A stretch of 64,000 nucleotides of DNA. Source: Kalmusia sp. IMI 367209. Taxonomy: Eukaryota; Ascomycota; Dothideomycetes; Pleosporales; Didymosphaeriaceae. The DNA lies in the NCBI GenBank assembly GCA_027946365.1, contig JAPEUQ010000002.1, positions 496,001 through 560,000 on the forward strand, written 5' to 3'. The notes beneath the pieces are model-generated. The model was given only the letters and a program-made list of their open reading frames with translations. It searched no databases and was not told where the DNA came from. The position numbers and the translations under genes were made by a program. Numbering within the stretch: position 1 is the first letter of the stretch; every line of letters begins with the position of its first letter. Below are positions 34,799-45,630 of the stretch, in pieces.

Positions 34799-36930
34799 AG
34801 ACCATCCCAACTAGTTCAAGATTATTTTTACTATGGGGGAAGCGCCAGCAATGATATGCAGTCCAATCCATGGCCAGCTCATCTTCAGCAGCTGTCGATA
34901 TATCCTACTTGGTACTTTCAGGTTGCTGGGTGCCTGTTTAACGATTTCCAATATGCTGCCACTGCGAGAAGATCTTCGATCATGGGCTAGATGTGGTTTT
35001 TTGCACCTCTAGCTCCTTAGCCGGTCGCAATCATTTTGGTATCCTGATGTGGAAATGCCACAATGAGAAAAGACACGGCTGCCTCACCATAGCCAAAGAG
35101 TACATCTCGGCGCTTTGCACGATGATCTCTGCAAAAAATCAATTGGCCCAGGCAGAATATTGGCTGAAGGCTAATAACGATACATTTACTATTGTGCTTG
35201 GCGGCAATCACCAAACTGCGATCAATCTCCGCAAAAGCGCATAAATTTGAAGCGGCATGATTGATTACTCCTTGGACGGGAAGGCGCCGGGCCACGAGAC
35301 AGAATGGCCTCAGGTGTGCAGATGACCCTTTTCGGGCCTGTATACAACCCTTTAATTGGCTCCCCGCGGTTGATCTACTGTCGGCGGGATACAGTCTATT
35401 ATTGTTCGCAAATTACAAGGACTTCTTCTAGTCTTAATACACTACAAGGCGATTGCTCTAGAATCATAAAGAACGCCTCTTCAACATCAGCTATTAAGAA
35501 ACCGATTCAACCCCCATGGGAAGAAGAAAATGCACCCAAAAGATAACTAGACGAATGTTGAGCTCATCCAACAACCGTAAGAGATATACTCTGAAGGCCT
35601 GAAGCTGTATTATGGCGACCTCTTTATACAGCCATACGCACCGGACAAGACGTATGCTGAGAACGATCTGCTGCGAGACTGTATACTGTGCTACCAGCTA
35701 GAACGTTAATGACCGGATCCCTAGAACTTTTGGAGAGCTGGCGAAGATTTTCAACACTCTCACGAGTTGCACGATAATCTCAGTTCATGGGTCCAGCTCA
35801 CATTCTTGGAATTTATTCCAGCATGTGTACAGCAGTCAATACGGGCTCACTACATTCATCTTCTGCTCGATCTGTGGCTCGCCTGACTATCAAAACTCGG
35901 GTTTTCTTTCTAGTACAAGAGCGGATGATGGCTGTGTAGGTTCCTTCTCATCCCCATCGCTCCCGAGCTCATTATGTCTCTCAAGGTCGATGAAACGAAC
36001 CCCGGAGTCCCCACATGTACCAACAGAAGCTGGGCGACACCATCTAGGTGCAAGAAAAGTAGAACATGGCTGTACAGCTTCATTGTGCCTATATCGAGGA
36101 ACCTTTATTATCGATTCAAGCACACGTCGGTTATGGAAGTGTAAATCCTATACACGCTTGTAAAGACGGTATTCCATATCAGGATGCTGCCTTAAAACTT
36201 CCATTCTAGCTCAAAGAATGGCACTTTCGTCAACGCTGAGATGGTATACCAAAGTCAGGCCGTTCATCTTTGTGGTGGCGCGCCGCGATTCATGTATCAG
36301 ATCTCACCTACGACTAATAAATTGCTCCATCGTGGATCCCCCCCCAGCAACTAGCAGAGGAAGCGACTGCTACCAGGGAAGTACATTCGAGATCGTAGAT
36401 CACATCAGAAGTGATCTAAGTATCCCGCACCTTATATTAATGCCGCCCTTCTTTCACAATTCCTTCGAGTATGTTGCAGCATATGCATCCACCACGATTG
36501 TGCGGCTACCCATGCCATCCTGGCTTCGACTTTCCTCGACATTACGACGGAGAAGGAGATGTTGTATAGTTTGCATTCCAAATTTCTATGCCCAATGCTC
36601 AACTTTAGCTACATGTTCGAGGTTGTATGGCGGGTCGACAATGCTTCAACAAGGACAAGAGGGTGACGCATATCAGTAGTCTCATCGTGCCCGATTCGTA
36701 AGCATTATCCGCATTCGCCAACTGCGCGCGTCCGTTATCGGTTGGATACTCGGCGGCCTTTGTTGGTGTAGCTGGAGCGGTAGTTGGATGACGCTGGATT
36801 TCAAGCTCGCGCTGGTGGACCACAAGGCATGCATTTCGTTCTCAGAATGCAAGTTCCACCTACGAGCTCGCCGTCGAGGGTGTTTCACACGCTAGGGATA
36901 GCAGCATGGCGGGTGAAGGTGACGCATTCG
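34799..36930 (+). pseudogene. Decayed coding sequence, family unrecognised
   Basis: Protein-like fragments appear in changing plus-strand frames with many stops. Examples are a Phe/Tyr-rich block from 34781, a block from 34993 (LAGRNHFGILMWKCHNEKRH), GLKLYYGDLFIQPYAPDKTY near 35600, and IEEPLLSIQAHVGYGSVNP near 36090-36130. This region is more AT-rich than the gene blocks. The fragments look like remnants of one or two genes or of a dead element. I could not assign a family and saw no terminal repeats. Confidence 0.4.
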
Positions 36931-36935
36931 ATCGA

Positions 36936-37500
36936 AGCGGCCTCGATAGGCAATTCTCAAGGGTTTACGGAGCGGTAAGCGCAACAGAGGAGCAGAACTG
37001 GCCTGTCATTGTCAGCAAATGCTTCTCCCAGCAAAGTCGAAGAGCCAGGGATTCGTATGCCATATCGCTCGAACAAAAGCGACTGGAAGAGGAACTAGCT
37101 TGCTGCACAAAGTACGTACTTCCTTGGAAAGGTCGAAGAGCCTGGAACTAGTCGTGTCCTGCGGATCGATCGTGAGAGCGTGACCAGCAACCAGAACCAG
37201 CATGTGATTAGTAGGGCCTATTTGAAGAGCCTACGGCGCCGTGTGGGTTGAGGTCAGCCAGCAAAGGATCATAGCTGCCCCACTGGAGCTCGCAGATGGT
37301 TTCTCTCGCAAGGCAAAGAGTCTAGGGGTACGTTGCGTCGTGGAGGTCGAGCACGAACAGAGATGCGCTGCTAGCCTGCTGTAGCAGACCTGCGCTCTCT
37401 CTGTTAGAAGTTGAAGAGTCTGAGAGTGCGTTGCATGGTGTTGTCGCGGGGTAAGCCTGGATTGAGGTAAAAGTCGTAATTGCCTCCGTTTGACAACGAC
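36936..37500. repeat. Degenerate ~95-bp tandem array, about six units
   Basis: A short core resembling AAGTCGAAGAGCCTGG recurs at about 37031, 37127, 37222, 37312 and 37405, so the spacings are 96, 95, 90 and 93 bp. The last two units also share TCTAGGGGTACGTTGCGTCG versus TCTGAGAGTGCGTTGCATGG. Sequence between the cores is only weakly similar. No open frame follows the period. Found by eye. Confidence 0.55.
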
Positions 37501-37635
37501 CCCAGGTTGTGCATGGCAACGATCCCATCAAAGGGCACAACGCTAAAAGGGTCTCTCGCGATACAGTCTTTGAGGTATTTACGATCCCTATCCCTATATA
37601 TATTTGAGAATTGACGATCATTCTCGTGGTAAGTT

Positions 37636-37797
37636 GTCGTAGTTGGTTAGCGTTCATCTAATCAACAAGGCGGCAGCTTACCACAGCAGGACAGTCACTA
37701 ACGGTGCAATAGGGCGGCAGTTCGAATACCGCAGTCGGCGCTATTCTAACACCTCGGGCCAAACACTTACCCGACCGAAACAGGTTTCTTTTTTTAC
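37636..37797 (+). mobile_element. SINE-like tRNA-derived element, copy 2
   Basis: An A-box-like TTGGTTAGCGTTCATC near 37643 and a B-box-like AGTTCGAATACC near 37719 are about 70-75 bases apart. They are followed by a tRNA-like CCGCAGTCGGCG, a CCGACCGAAACAGG word and a TTTCTTTTTTTAC tail. It shares these landmarks in the same order with the copy at 34.65 kb. Its head is closer to a tRNA than that of copy 1, but no complete cloverleaf forms. It is a likely SINE or tRNA-derived retrocopy; target-site duplications were not found. Confidence 0.55.
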
Positions 37798-40423
37798 AAT
37801 TTTTGGGTCAACCAAAATTCCAAGTTTTTCTATTTGGAAAGGAGCCCTTTGACCTATGAACATCGTGGGTAATTGCATTGCAATCGTTGGAAATGGCAGA
37901 AGCTCCAGGTTTTGCAGACCTAAAGGCATTTCCTCGACTTTCGAAAGGGCCGCAGCATAATGTGTACGAGCTGGAGACACACAAGGTAAGAAATGTGCCC
38001 CATTCCCTTCCCTGCCCACCCCAGAGAGTCACTCGGGATACTTGAATTGGAAGCGCCATAAGTGGTCTCAAGAGGATACGCGCATATCAGGCGTGCTCCG
38101 AGTAGGTTTCAAAGGATACCGATGTTGCTGTATCGAAGTACGACATTGAACACTGGAAAATGCGGCTTTTCAACCGAATCGTGACGCACTTCAGCTCAAA
38201 ATGACAATTTCACGACCTTCAAAAACTCACGTCGACATCAAGCACGAAAGCGGAACCTTTCTACGCAGTAGCAAGACAATTCGGTAAGGTTTGAGTCCCC
38301 TCTGGTGCGGATCAGCAGCATTCCAAGTGATGCGTCTGTGGAAACCCAAGATCGCGGTACTGCTGTATATCTATCCACACTGGCGAAGTCAAAATAGACT
38401 TCAGCTGTTCCAAAGCGGACATAGACGATCATACACCGTATTTGGCGATCGAGGGGCTATATCACGAAATCTCGCCCGAGCTCCTGTAGCGCATATCTTC
38501 TACGATTATGTCAGGATTTACATGGCAAACGACGACTTTGATATGATTCGAGTCTACACTGCCCCTCTACAGCTACATACACGACTTCTTTTCAGTCCAG
38601 ACCTTTCCTATTTACGGCAATTCTATTCGGCATGCAAAGCAGACAGCACATCTCGTTGAAAGCTTGTCAAGGAACCAGCCACTACGACCACATTGCGAAC
38701 TTGATCGACACCGAAGATTTGGCATTCATTCGATCTAAGGAGAACTCTGCTCCGCCTTTGTATAAGCAGCACTGGCCGAGAGCTCTCTGTGCGACCTTCT
38801 TCTGCAGTGCCATATCCGAGATCCTCGAATCGAGCAGATACAGCATTCCCGGAGCGTAGACGTGTCCATTCCTCCGGGGGGCAGATGTTTGGGGTCCTAC
38901 TTCGAACACACCGTACCTCCCCCGTTTCCATACTGCACTCCCAATCTGAGACGACACTCTAGAGGCTGCCCCGAAACGACCGATTGCAGCACGTACCAAG
39001 ACCCACATGCATGCACCGCGATCGTAAATACTTCAGCCGTTGCCAACACATCTCTCTCGGTCTACTACTAGGAAAATTTCACCTCGACTTGAGCTTCCGC
39101 ACTGTCTCATGAATGGCGACGCCTCGGTCCAAAACACTTTTCTCTAACACACTACTTGGAGCCAGAGAACTGCAGCGAGCTTCTTGCCATGGTTCCCGCC
39201 CTTCCGCCCAACACTTTGCCTTCGGGGCCGATTGCGCGACACTGTACTCAGGTCTTGCTGCCGTCCCAGACAGCTTTCGGCCGCATGAGTATGCGATATC
39301 TCCTTGTCGCGGGCTCAGCATGGTGCGCTGCAGCAGCGTCGTTTTTCACAGTTCGTTTCGATCTAGATGTCACGGACTACTCAGGCCCTAGGCCCGTCGA
39401 TCTTCTCGGGCAACAGCAGATTGGGTCCGATGTGATGGATAACGCCTTTGCTTTGCGTCTTGTAACGCGATGCGTTGTGCTATCGAGGTGAAGTCCTTTT
39501 GATTCATGCGCTCACTGGGTGGCTCGGTTTTTCCCTAATGTGTTGAAATGCTGCTTCAGTATCAAGGTTGCCTTTGAAGACTCGGATCGCCCTTCTTCAT
39601 CGAAAAGGGAACTGGTCAGCCAAAAAGCGCAGTGCTAAGACAGAGGGTAACCCGGGCGTCGTTTCCGCGTCTTTACAGATGGAATTGCCACCATCATAAC
39701 GACTCCAGAACTGGAGAAAAGCTCTAAGGTCACGCATCAGAAGATCACCATCACAAGCAAGCAGGCACGCGAAGAAGTTGGTGGCAAAGGCCTTTTCTGA
39801 CATTCTATCAAATCCGTTTTGAGCGACCATTTACGTTCGAACCATTGACCATATCTCGCAATCCGACCAGCCATACCCGTCAGATGTAGAACACCATATT
39901 CGTTGAGCCGTGTCGCCATCACCGAAAGAAAAGAACAAAGCAAGACATCTTGAAGACAACACCCGAGAAGAGTACCAGACGCCCGAACCGTCCATATTCG
40001 TCATATCGTCAACACCATATCGTCATAAGACAATTTTCGTTAAGCCATACTCGGAAGAAAAGAAAGGAAATAGACGAGGGTACTACAGATCTGTAGATCC
40101 ATAGAGATCAGATCATGAGTGCCAGATGGGTATAAGACATGCTTCGATACGATACATTGCGACACGCTTCGTGCCTGAACAAAGGAAAGCACCCGACGGA
40201 CTGTAGATCCAGTGATCCGATCATAAGTGCAACATGGAAATTAGGACATACATCGCGAAGAGGCGGTATGTCTGAAACAAGGGATAACAAGGAAATGGTC
40301 GAAATGGTCGAAATGATCGCCGCGGCGGAAGACGGAATGTGTTGGGTACATGATACGCTGTTGGTATATGTGCCGAAAGGATGCTGCGCTCGAGAGCCAG
40401 CAATGATCAGACAAGTCGGCAGA
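37798..40423. other. Intergenic stretch with decayed-looking frames
   Basis: Protein-like scraps occur in changing frames at 38.3-39.5 kb (for example YLAIEGLYHEISPELL followed by a stop near 38460). No complete gene or family is recognised. The right end is the 3' flank of the mei2-like gene and holds a direct repeat listed separately. Confidence 0.35.
40089..40256. repeat. Imperfect direct repeat downstream of mei2
   Basis: Two related segments, near 40089-40145 and 40199-40256, share CTGTAGATCCA, GATCAGATCATGAGTG-like and ATAAGACAT-like words in the same order, about 110 bp apart. A short triple ATGGTCGAA repeat lies at 40293-40316. All are in the 3' flank or UTR of the minus-strand mei2-like gene. 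Confidence 0.55.
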
Positions 40424-42565
40424 TTACTCGCCGATTCCGCTGTCCACGTCATGAGCCGGATCGTTCTGGTAGTAAGACGCAGGGTCGAACGCGGGACCGG
40501 CATGGTTGGGGTAACCGGTCATGAGGCCTTGACCGTAGATGGGACCGTTGTTGGCGTACATCGGAAGCGGAGCCACATTCACGTTGGACGGCCGACCGAT
40601 GACACCTGGGTTGCGGACAATGTTGAGACCGTGGGCCTGGGCGTATTCATCGAAGAGCTCATGTGCGAGTCGAGTAGGGATATTCTCGAAAGCGACGAAT
40701 CCAGACTGGGCGGGGCCGAATCGATCTCCGAACAAGCGCTCGATTAGTCGCTTCTCGTGATCCAAGAAGCCGTTGAAACGAGGAGGATGGCCGTAATAGT
40801 TGAACATGTTGGCCGTGTGAACCATGTCACGAGGGGTGCCACGATCGTATGCGCTCAGATGAGTCCTATCGACGGTCTGGTGGGTCATTCCCGTCGGCGG
40901 AAAGAGACCGACCGTCTTCGCACTGTCAATTGAGCGCTGGTACTTGCTCCAATTGTCGGGATTGGGGAACGGAACTTCCTGACCAGCAAGGCGGAGCTTA
41001 CCGATCGAGGCAACCTCGTCAAACGTCCGGAAGAGACGAGGACGGCAATAGGGGGTCTGCTGCATGACGGAAGAATTTCGGAACTTCTGGACCAGTGCCT
41101 CGCGTCCTTGGATGGTCGCATACGACAACTCGGCATTCTTGGAGGACCTATAGCCAGTCCATCCACGGTGCTCAACCTGGTCGAGCATAGATATCATTCC
41201 GTTGATATCCGAAAAGTTGATGAAGGCGTATCCAACATTGTGTCCAGACTTGAAGTCGATACGAAGGTACAGGAAATCGTAGGTCGCAAAGCAGACCTGA
41301 TCAAGCAAAGCCTTAAGAGTCATCTGAGAAGAGTTAGCGAGGTCATTGTGGTCAAGGAGTCAACATACCCAGTCCAACTTGTTGGGAATGTTGCGCAACA
41401 TGACCGTGGTACGCACATCCGTTCCGTTCAAGATCTGGTCTCGCTGAACTTGGTTGGGACGCGGATCACGCGCCACGTTCGGCAAAGCGTTGGCGTTGAC
41501 CTGCGGTAGGTGGCGGTACTCGGTGAAACGACCCTTGTCGTCGACACGCGGAAGGCGACGATGAGGTGAATTCGCAGGTCGCGGGCCGCTCCAATTCATG
41601 ACATTGTGGAACGTCAGGTGCCACATACCCTACACAGCATTAGCATGAAGGGAGAGGCAGTCGATAGGGGTACTCACGGTGTCATCCAATCGAGTCAACT
41701 CGGTTTTGGTCAAGCTGGCGACAGCCCGGTTAGCGGCCTCGACAGAGAAGTATTCCATGCGGAAGGTGAATTCCAAGGTATCGGTATTAGTCGCGACGTG
41801 GACCAGACACTTTAGCGAACCAAAGATGGTCATGGTGACCTCAACATCCTTGTGCAAGTTCATGAGATCTTTGGGACCGAAAGACGGTCGGGTGCCGTGG
41901 TCGGTAGGCATGATGCGCACCACAATCCGAACCTGACCCTCATGCTCATCAATTGCGGCTGTATCCTGAGACTTGGCGAGCGCAAACTCGTAGTTGTCCA
42001 CGAATGAGCACGCAAAGTCATGCTGCTCAAGAACAGCCTTGGCTTCGGCGGCGTCCTGGAGGTCATCAAAACGCAGGTGTACACCACGGTTGTAGATCGG
42101 CACACAGGAGTTGAAGACCTGATACTGCGAAGGAGTCAGTGGCGCACAGCAGTGATGAGGGTCAATGCTTACCTGTTTCATACGCTCTTGGACCTTGGCT
42201 AGCTCCAGCTCATGATCCGTGCCGGCCATGATGAAGGGGTTGCTGCCGTCGGGGATGACTTGGATGGTTATGTGGCGCGAGACGAAACTAGGATCGGTCG
42301 TCTCGAGCTCGTTCGCAAAAACACCAGGCGCATGAGGTTGGGGGTGTAGACCACGGTACGTTGTGTGGCCAATGGTGAGGACGGTGAGGACTTCGACCGG
42401 CTTCTTGCCAGCCGCCTTGGAGGACTCGGCGACTGTGGGAAGGGTGGTACGACCGGCCTTACGAACAACCTCTGGGGTGTAGAGGGTAGGGTCGGTGCCG
42501 GCGAAGGGGCTTGAGGGTGGGCCACGGCCAACGGAAGAGGAGGGTGGTGATTGTGAAGGAGACAT
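40424..42565 (-). CDS. mei2: Mei2-like RNA-binding protein with C-terminal RRM_2 domain, four exons
   Basis: Mei2 proteins bind RNA and drive meiosis and differentiation in fission yeast; plant AML proteins are relatives. Minus-strand exons are 42565-42173, 42124-41678, 41629-41369 and 41323-40424. The introns are 48, 48 and 45 nt, and all joins keep frame, giving 666 residues. The diagnostic C-terminal Mei2 RRM begins around residue 350 (TTVMLRNIPNKLDW, then across the splice LLDQVCFATYDFLYLRIDF, NVGYAFINFSD and RGWTGYRSSKNAELSYA). RRM-like segments precede it around residues 132-185 (VHLRFDDLQDAAEAKAVL) and 220-280. The N-terminus is Ser/Pro-rich. The chosen ATG is the fourth possible in-frame start region and the first that follows the leader; upstream residues are low in complexity. 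Activity in meiosis is inferred from the family. Confidence 0.9.
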
Positions 42566-43280
42566 GGTGATGATGAGGTACAAATGTACAAGCGGTACAA
42601 GGGTACAAGAGAAAGAGATGATAGTGCAAGGTGTTTCGGCAAAGGCCAAGGTCCGACCAAGGTCAGATGGAACAAGGTTGGAAGGAAGAGTTCGGGTGAT
42701 AAGAGTGTGGTGCAAAAGAAAGGGAGAGGGTGAGTCGAAAACGAAAAGAGAGAGATATATATATCTCTCGTCAGAAAGGCTCTCTTAGCGTACCAGCCGG
42801 CTGGCACCTCGCACTAGTGGTCCTTGCACACTGAAGCCTACCGCAGAAGATGGGTGGGGCGAAGGGTGCTCGAGAGAGCAGCGCATTGGAACGGTACGCT
42901 CGACCGGCCATATCTCCACAACGAAGAGGTATTATTCTACCGGATCGGAACCATTGGAAAGCCCTCGTCGAGTTGTCCTTCCCCAGCTATCTACAGAGGT
43001 TGACCCCTGTGGGGTGGGCATGCAGACCCCGTGCAACATGTTGAAGGGATTCAGTGTTCTCTTGAGCAGCTATCATGACGGGATCCACTCACTCCCACTA
43101 GCGTCAGGAACCCGCTCACGCACCCCTGCGAGGCTCACCCAAAAGGGCAAGGCGTTCGCTCCCGGCGGAAGGAGCCGTGCTTTTCAACGGTACAGCCTGC
43201 CGAGCTTGGACGTATACGAGGGCAAATTCCAAACTGTTGGGTCTCGCACGGGCCGAGCGAGAAGAGCGTGGACGTCAGTG
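42566..43280 (-). promoter_or_regulatory. 5' flank of the mei2-like gene
   Basis: Upstream region of the minus-strand mei2-like gene with GA-rich stretches and a TATATATA-type run near 42755-42766. That run would place a TATA-like element about 190 bp upstream of the start codon. No coding frame is supported. Confidence 0.4.
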
Positions 43281-43289
43281 GAAGCTGCC

Positions 43290-44360
43290 TGAAGCGCATT
43301 GGAAGAGCTTGCAGAAGCTGTGCTGAGCGTGATGGGCTCGTGAGGCTGCGTGTTGCGTGTGGGATGCCAGGGGAAGCTGCGTCTGGGGGCCCGAGGAAGT
43401 CGCGTTCGGCCCCTGGAAGGCACGAACTCTCATAGTCAAGGCATCTATCTCAGCGTAAGAAAAAAGCCTGAGAGCAGCAGTATGGCCCAGCATCGCAGAG
43501 CTACGTGCCAGCTGTGGAAAGCCCGTGAAGGGGCATGTTCAGCGTAGACTGTCGCAAGACTAGCGAGCGAGCGAGCGAGCCACATCTCAAGGAAGGTGCA
43601 GCCAGCCGCATGAGGAAAGCACCACGCTCAGAAGTCATATAGTGTATTACAGTGCTCAGGAGGCCTCGAGAAGCTCGAGAGCACGCGTATGCCCTCGTTT
43701 ATGAAGCTCACAGACATCGTGTGCTGCGCGTCGGAGTTGCGAAGCTACCCGGAAAGCAGCGAGCCTGGCGCGTCTGGACAGCCGGAGAAGCTGCGACCAG
43801 CGTTGAGGAAGGCACGTACGGAATGTAGAATTCTGAGACCTCGTTCAGCATTCAGAAGACGTCGAGAGCTGCGAAAGTATGTGCCCTCGCATTCCCAATG
43901 CTCAAAAGCAGCGGGACGAGCCTGTGAGCTTTCAGAGCGGGAGCGCGTTGCGGGTCGCGGTCAGCCCTTTGAAAAGTAGACTTGGACTGCAGGACTTGAG
44001 ACGAGTGCATTGCCACTCCAAAACGTCTTGAGAAATGTTTTACTTGCCCTCTGTCTGGAGTGCTTGCATGCACCGAGCAGGCCTGTGAGCTCTAGATTGG
44101 AGGGCCTGGCCGGCCTGCTATGAGCTGTGGTACGGGCTTTGGACGAATAAGATGCCTTGACAATCAACACATCAGCGAGCCCACGGGCTTATATAGACAC
44201 CTCGGACGGTCAATGATCCGGCTCACGTCTCAAGTAAGAGGATTTGAAAGCTGCGGTGCGCGGAGCGCTCATGCTGAGGAGGCTCGTGAGAATATCTTCT
44301 GCGGGCTTCTTTGACAGTCGTCAGGCGTCAGAGCAAAGATTCAGAGAGTTGCGAGAAAGC
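43290..44360. repeat. Degenerate ~160-bp tandem array
   Basis: Cores resembling CGAGCCTGTGAGC recur near 43467, 43765, 43921 and 44084, at about 150-163 bp or a multiple. Companion cores resembling GAGAGCTGCGAAAG..TGCCCTCG..TCCCAATGCTC recur near 43680, 43860 and 44020. A GCGA tetramer run lies at 43562-43580. The units are strongly diverged and carry no conserved reading frame. Identified by eye; the borders are rough. Confidence 0.45.
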
Positions 44361-44613
44361 AAGATTGATTAGAGCAGCCTGGATGGAATTCTGGGGCTTC
44401 AGCGCCGTGTCTAGCGGTACCTGTCGTATTCTACCTACAGACAGCGCAGAGAAGCTGCCACCCCCTCCGCCATCCCTCCCCCGTGTGTTTCAGCTTCATC
44501 AAGCTGCCTACGCCCGCAAGACCCAGTTTCGCTATCTTCAAACATGCCAGATATTGCCCCTGATTGTTCTTATGTAAGCCAAAAAGGCGCCGAAAACCCA
44601 GCCGAGTCAGCGC

Positions 44614-44995
44614 CTAGCCGTCCCATGTCAGAACAACCGACCCGCCTGATGTGCTTGTTCGCACCGCCACAATGATTTGCATCGTATAGCAATGTCTGCA
44701 GACATTATCGTCGGTCTTTTCCACCATGGGTCGGTCCTTCATGCGTGTTCCGATGTCGTACATCACCCGAAGTGACATTGCCCCTTGGCTTCCGTCGACG
44801 CCCGGCCCTCCTGACGACGAGGCATCGTATCTACCATCTTCAAATCTTCCAAGCGCGGTCTCTTCCATTGCATCATCTTCATCGAATTGCAATTTGTCAC
44901 TTCGAGGACTCGGGGGCTGCAGGGACTGGTTTGGTGCTGGCATCGGAGACTCTGCGCGGCGATTTTCGCGAAGACAGAGAGCACATCTAACAACT
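44614..44995 (-). CDS. Candidate hypothetical gene with paired CxxC motifs
   Basis: From the first ATG (44943) this is a 109-residue minus ORF: a Pro/Ser-rich start, an acidic FDEDDAMEE stretch, a Gly-rich linker, and a C-terminal part with CRHC. The frame is open upstream to an acceptor-like CCGTAG at 45000-44996, adding VVRCALCLRENRRAES, so a CALC...CRHC pair could bind zinc. If spliced to a block ending at 45054 (58-nt intron, weak GTGATA donor, CTAAT branch), more protein-like sequence precedes it (AWCKSVFETPTETNK). I do not recognise the family, and the 5' end is unresolved. Confidence 0.35.
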
Positions 44996-45375
44996 CTACG
45001 GTTTCATTAGTCAACTTCAGCCTTCTGTTTCTTATGAGAGCCTTCATTATCACATGCGAAAGTGGCGAGGTTGTGCTGCGCTCCTGGCGGCGTAAGCAGC
45101 TCGAGAAAGAGTCCCAGCAACGACCTGCAATGAAGTGAGCGCACAAATTGCAACCGCCTTATTCGTCTCAGTCGGTGTTTCGAAGACAGACTTGCACCAA
45201 GCCTCGGAAATCCTGCGCTGTCAGTGCTGCTCGAAGAAGCAGACCCCGGAAGATGTCCACGAAGCCTGAAAGCACGACGCGACCCTCGAGCAAACCCTCA
45301 AACTCTTTATATCAACTAAGCGCAAGACCTGTCTGCAGTTTCTGTGTTCGTGGGCTTTTCTTCATTGTTCGTGTG

Positions 45376-45630
45376 TCAACGGGGTCGCAGGGGCGTCGGT
45401 GGTGTCTTCGAGACAAAGACGGTAAGAAGCGCGTCCGGCGCAAGCAAGAGCACCAACTGCCGCATCTCCGAGAGTAGGCCTGAGACATACTCGAAAGCGC
45501 GGTGCTGGATGCCCTTTCGCCATAGTGGTCTCGAAGTGGAGCTGATCGGTACGCTGGCCAGGGTCGCTTTTTGTGCGGGATGGAGGCAGGCACGTCCTGG
45601 GTTCGGAGCGAGGACGCTGGTGTCTGTCAT
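45376..45630 (-). CDS. Candidate small hypothetical ORF
   Basis: An 84-residue minus ORF beginning MTDTSVLAPNPGRACLHP, with a helical hydrophobic second half (EYVSGLLSEMRQLVLLLAPDALLTVFV). Third codon positions favour C and G, as in the confident genes of this window. It could be a complete small gene or the first exon of the candidate just downstream (44614-44995). A TATA-like GATATAAAG lies between the two. No family is recognised. Confidence 0.33.
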   Translation of the reverse strand: MTDTSVLAPNPGRACLHPAQKATLASVPISSTSRPLWRKGIQHRAFEYVSGLLSEMRQLVLLLAPDALLTVFVSKTPPTPLRPR

